Origin: an uncultured Oscillibacter sp. | GTDB lineage: Bacteria; Bacillota; Clostridia; Oscillospirales; Oscillospiraceae | Reading direction: 5' to 3' | Length of the DNA stretch: 7,020 nucleotides | NCBI GenBank assembly: GCA_905236835.1 | Contig: CAJOQY010000058.1 | Span: 1-7,020, forward strand | In this document: positions 4,621 to 7,020 of the stretch, one piece after another | Layout of the letters: every line of letters begins with the position of its first letter | How positions within the stretch are numbered: position 1 is the stretch's first letter | Notes under the pieces: generated by a model | Database searches by the model: none | The model's input: the letters and a program-made list of their open reading frames with translations, nothing else | Told to the model about the DNA's origin: nothing | Translations under genes and position numbers: made by a program

Positions 4621-5196
4621 ATGAGTATGCCTACCATTACAGCCGGTGAGTTCCGTAACGGCGTCACGTTTGAGATGGACGGGAAAGTTATGCAGGTGGT
4701 GGAGTTCCAGCACGTCAAACCGGGCAAAGGCGCGGCGTTTGTCCGCACAAAAATGCGCAACGTGATTACCGGCGGCGTCACGGAGACTTCGTTCAACCCG
4801 ACGGCGAAATTTGAACAGGCGTCCATCGAACGCAAAGACGCGGAGTACAGCTATAACGACGGCGATTTATATTATTTCATGGATCCGGAGACGTATGATA
4901 TGACGCCGTTAAATCGCGACGTGCTGGGCGACGGCTTCAAATTCGTGACGGAAAACACAATGTGCAAATTATTAAGCTATAAAGGCAGCGTATTCGGCGT
5001 GGAAGTGCCTAATTTCATGAATTTAACCGTCACGGAGACGGAACCGGGCGTCAAGGGCGACACGGCCACGAACGTGACGAAAGCCGCGACGCTGGAAACC
5101 GGCGCGCAAATCAAAGTGCCGCTGTTTATCAACGAGGGCGAGAAAATTCAGGTCGATACGCGTACCGGCGAATATCTGGGGCGCGTGAAAGAATAA
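4621..5196 (+). CDS. efp: Translation elongation factor P
   Basis: EF-P binds between the ribosomal P and E sites and promotes peptide-bond formation at polyproline stretches. The 191-residue protein has the three-domain layout of the family. Domain I (about 1-68) carries the loop [14 protein letters not shown], whose tip Lys36 (second Lys of KPGKG) matches the residue modified in EF-Ps such as those of E. coli and B. subtilis. Domains II and III include MDPETYD (about 87-93) and the C-terminal [12 protein letters not shown] signature followed by [25 protein letters not shown] 4621 is set by AAGGAG at 4610-4615, 5 nt upstream; Met3 at 4627 is the alternative. The CD1247-type gene follows after a 94-nt spacer without a clear terminator. 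No modification-enzyme gene is in view. Confidence 0.97.
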   Translation: MSMPTITAGEFRNGVTFEMDGKVMQVVEFQHVKPGKGAAFVRTKMRNVITGGVTETSFNPTAKFEQASIERKDAEYSYNDGDLYYFMDPETYDMTPLNRDVLGDGFKFVTENTMCKLLSYKGSVFGVEVPNFMNLTVTETEPGVKGDTATNVTKAATLETGAQIKVPLFINEGEKIQVDTRTGEYLGRVKE

Positions 5197-5212
5197 AAAC
5201 GCTCAAATCTTG

Positions 5213-5273
5213 ATAAAATATTATAATAATATAAATATAATATTAATAAAATTATAATAAAATATAATATAAT
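5213..5273. other. 61-bp spacer consisting only of A and T
   Basis: Not one G or C occurs from 5213 to 5273, between efp and the CD1247-type gene. The tract is built of overlapping TATAAT and AATAAT units, so several -10-like hexamers are present. The only -35-like sequence is TTGATA at 5210-5215, and none of the perfect TATAAT copies lies 16-18 nt from it. It may hold a promoter for the downstream gene or be curved, easily melted DNA. Confidence 0.6.
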
Positions 5274-5290
5274 CAATCGGGGGGTCCGGC

Positions 5291-5689
5291 ATGGGCATTA
5301 CGGAGAGAGCGGCTTATTTAAAAGGTCTGGCCGAGGGTTTGAAATTAAATCAGGAGTCGAACGAGGGGAAAATACTCTCCGCCGCGCTGGATTTATTGGA
5401 AGACATGGCGTTGGAAATCAAAAGCCTGCGCGCGGATCAGGAGGATATTTCAGATCGTCTGGATTCCGTCAGCGACGATTTGGAGGACGTGGAGGAGATC
5501 TTATTCGGCAACGAGGCCGGATACGGCGGCGATGAGGACGCGGAAACGCGTTATTCGATCCGCTGTCCGGAATGCGGCGGGAAAGTGATATTCGACGAGG
5601 ACGCGTTGGAATCGGGCGAGATTATCTGCCCGGAGTGCGGCCAAACGCTGACGTTTGATCTGTCCGGACAGGATGACGAGGAAAATTAA
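5291..5689 (+). CDS. CD1247 N-terminal-domain-type protein with C-terminal zinc ribbon
   Basis: This 132-residue cytoplasmic protein has the layout of the clostridial family named after C. difficile CD1247. The N-terminal helix ERAAYLKGLAEGLKLN (5-20) is characteristic. An acidic coiled-coil stretch (about 28-72) follows, then a Gly/Asp-rich linker (73-86) and a zinc ribbon with CPEC pairs at Cys92/Cys95 and Cys113/Cys116. All four ligands are present. The molecular function is not established; similar proteins are often mis-annotated as AraC regulators. A G-rich run at 5279-5284 serves as ribosome binding site for ATG 5291. Location directly after efp is a recurring arrangement in Clostridia and supports the assignment. 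Confidence 0.85.
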   Translation: MGITERAAYLKGLAEGLKLNQESNEGKILSAALDLLEDMALEIKSLRADQEDISDRLDSVSDDLEDVEEILFGNEAGYGGDEDAETRYSIRCPECGGKVIFDEDALESGEIICPECGQTLTFDLSGQDDEEN

Positions 5690-5750
5690 TCCATCAGCCG
5701 CGCGCCGGATAAAAATTCGCTCAAATTCGACGATATTCCCCGTATGGCTC

Positions 5751-5759
5751 TGGTAAAAT
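5751..5759 (+). promoter_or_regulatory. Possible extended -10 promoter for the M20 homologue gene
   Basis: TGGTAAAAT combines a TGn extension with the -10-like hexamer TAAAAT, 36 nt before the start codon. No good -35 lies at 16-18 nt. No terminator is visible between 5690 and 5750, so readthrough from the preceding gene is an alternative source of transcript. Confidence 0.3.
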
Positions 5760-5795
5760 AAAAAAATAAAAATCAATGCTCGCTGGGGGTGTATG

Positions 5796-6968
5796 ATGCT
5801 TGCGGAAGTGACGGCGCATCGCCGCTTTTTGCACCAGATTCCGGAACTGGATGTGAATTTATCTCAAACGCTGATTCTAATTACGGGCGTCCTGCGCGGC
5901 TGTCGGTGCGAGTATTTCTCTCCGACGGATGGTTGCGTCTGCGTCTGGTTCGATTTCGGCAGGCCGGAGACTGTGGCGTTCCGGGCGGATATGGACGCCC
6001 TGCCCGTACAGGAAGCCACCGGCGCGGCGTATTCGTCCCGTCATCCCGGCGCGGCGCACGCCGACGGACATGACGGACACGCCGCGATGGCGTTGTCTCT
6101 GGCGCAATGGATCTCCGGCGTTTCCGACAGAACCGTCAAAAAAATCGACGACAATTCCGAAACCGTTTTATGGCGGGCGCGGGAAGAAAATTTCCCCCGG
6201 AATATATTAATTATCTTCCAGCCTTCGCGGGCCGCCGGAGGCGCGGATGTTCTCTGCCGAACCGGGATTTTGCGGCGTTATCATGTCAGCCGGGTGTTCG
6301 CGCTGAAATTATGGCCGGGCGCGCCGGAAGGCGTGATCGCGTCCCGTCCCGGCGCGCTGATGGCGCGTTCCAATGAAATTAATATTCAAATCAGCGGGGA
6401 AAGCGTACATTTCGCGCGCGCGGACGAGGGCCGGGACGCGCTTCTCGCGGGCGTGGAATTTCTGCGCCGCGCCCGGGAGATGGCCGACGCCGCGCCGCCG
6501 CCGTGTATCCTGCGTTTCGGCGTGATGAACTCCGGCGACAGCCGCGACATGGTCAGTGGCCAAACGGAATTGAAAGGCGTTTTGAGAACCTATCGCGACG
6601 AGACGTATCAATACTGCCGGGAATCGCTGATCCGGATCAGCGGCGAAATTTCGCGGGAAACCGGCTGCCCGGTCAGCGTCGGCCTTTCGGACGGCTGGGA
6701 CGCGGTCTGGAATCCGGAAGATTTCTATTGTCATATATCAAATTATCTATCTAAGCGTTTTCATCACGCGCAAATTATACGCGAATTGGACAACCCCGTA
6801 TTGGCCTCGGAAGATTTCGCGTTTTATCAGCAAAGAGCGCCCGGAATTTTATTCTTTCTCGGCCTCGGCGACGCGCCGGAATTATATTCCCCCGCGTTTG
6901 ATTTCCATGACGAAATCATTCTTCCCGCCGGTCTGGAATTTTTAAAACAGCTTGCGTTATGCGAATAA
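5796..6968 (+). CDS. M20-family amidohydrolase homologue lacking most metal ligands (probable pseudoenzyme)
   Basis: The 390-residue protein aligns end to end with M20D amidohydrolases (HipO, IAA-amino acid hydrolases, N-acetyldiaminopimelate deacetylase). Recognisable are HRRFLHQIPEL (8-18), RADMDALPVQEATG (63-76), GHDGHAAM (91-98), the dimerisation-region His205, SEDFAFY (338-344) and FDFHDE (368-373). Active-site positions are changed: the metal Cys of HACGHD is Asp90, the Glu pair of FQPAEE is Arg145-Ala146, the His of GLHxxP is Lys171, and the His before the C-terminal FDxxDE is Tyr364. Only His92 remains of the five usual ligands. The frame has no stop or shift, so it is not a simple pseudogene. 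There is also an insert of about 20 residues at 109-132. ATG 5796 suits GGGGG (5785-5789, spacing 6) better than ATG 5793. Catalysis by the normal mechanism is unlikely; a binding or regulatory role is inference. Confidence 0.85.
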   Translation: MLAEVTAHRRFLHQIPELDVNLSQTLILITGVLRGCRCEYFSPTDGCVCVWFDFGRPETVAFRADMDALPVQEATGAAYSSRHPGAAHADGHDGHAAMALSLAQWISGVSDRTVKKIDDNSETVLWRAREENFPRNILIIFQPSRAAGGADVLCRTGILRRYHVSRVFALKLWPGAPEGVIASRPGALMARSNEINIQISGESVHFARADEGRDALLAGVEFLRRAREMADAAPPPCILRFGVMNSGDSRDMVSGQTELKGVLRTYRDETYQYCRESLIRISGEISRETGCPVSVGLSDGWDAVWNPEDFYCHISNYLSKRFHHAQIIRELDNPVLASEDFAFYQQRAPGILFFLGLGDAPELYSPAFDFHDEIILPAGLEFLKQLALCE

Positions 6969-6972
6969 AAAA

Positions 6973-7004
6973 AAGCCCCCCTTTGACAGGGGGGTTATTA
7001 TTTT
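6973..7004 (+). terminator. Terminator after the M20 homologue gene
   Basis: CCCCCC (6976-6981) pairs with GGGGGG (6989-6994) around the loop TTTGACA. G6975-T6995 and A6974-T6996 can extend the stem, which is preceded by an A run and followed by a T-rich tail to 7004. It lies 4 nt after the stop codon. Confidence 0.85.
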
Positions 7005-7020
7005 ATAAATTATTTTATAA

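Noticed and set aside
5197..5290. A terminator after efp
   Set aside because: No G/C stem exists in the spacer; the A/T-only tract offers only weak self-complementary stretches.
5793..6073. Overlapping plus-strand frames inside the M20 homologue that might indicate a frameshifted gene
   Set aside because: The 390-codon frame carries recognisable M20 motifs from start to end, so the other frames are shadows and no frameshift is needed to explain the missing active-site residues.

Overview
The window looks like chromosomal DNA of a Gram-positive, probably clostridial (class Clostridia, family not resolved) bacterium. Reasons: strong GGAGG-type ribosome binding sites, very A/T-rich intergenic spacers against CpG-rich coding sequence, and proteins of families typical of that class: a YlmC/YmxH PRC-barrel protein linked to spore formers, and a CD1247-type zinc-ribbon protein directly after efp. 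No transposase, phage gene, CRISPR array, tRNA or rRNA is visible.

Layout. (1) 1-2168: a promoter with a tandem 10-bp repeat over its -35, an ABC transporter ATPase of the polar amino acid type carrying an unusual internal insert, and a PLP aminotransferase 25 nt behind it, closed by a strong terminator. (2) 2169-2730: a TTGCAA-N17-TATAAT promoter, about 147 nt of highly structured and apparently non-coding sequence ending in a terminator (candidate small RNA), a second terminator-like hairpin, a 51-residue helical protein gene, and a bidirectional terminator. (3) 2732-4077, minus strand: acylphosphatase, isochorismatase-family cysteine hydrolase and YlmC/YmxH protein, in that order of transcription, with a hairpin over the ribosome binding site of the last. 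(4) 4078-4620: mostly regulatory DNA, with a possible self-contained unit of direct repeats, promoter, two palindromes, a 35-codon ORF and a terminator, then the efp promoter. (5) 4621-7004: efp, the CD1247-type protein, and a full-length M20-family amidohydrolase homologue that has lost most of its metal ligands, closed by a terminator.

How the parts relate. The ATPase and aminotransferase probably serve amino acid uptake and metabolism. EF-P relieves ribosome stalling, and its pairing with the CD1247-type gene is a familiar clostridial arrangement. The small-RNA promoter and the efp promoter share an identical 15-bp element overlapping their -35 hexamers that resembles a catabolite-responsive (CcpA/cre) site, so they may be co-regulated. 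The most unusual items are the candidate small RNA, the apparent M20 pseudoenzyme and the compact small-ORF unit. All three are inferred from sequence alone.
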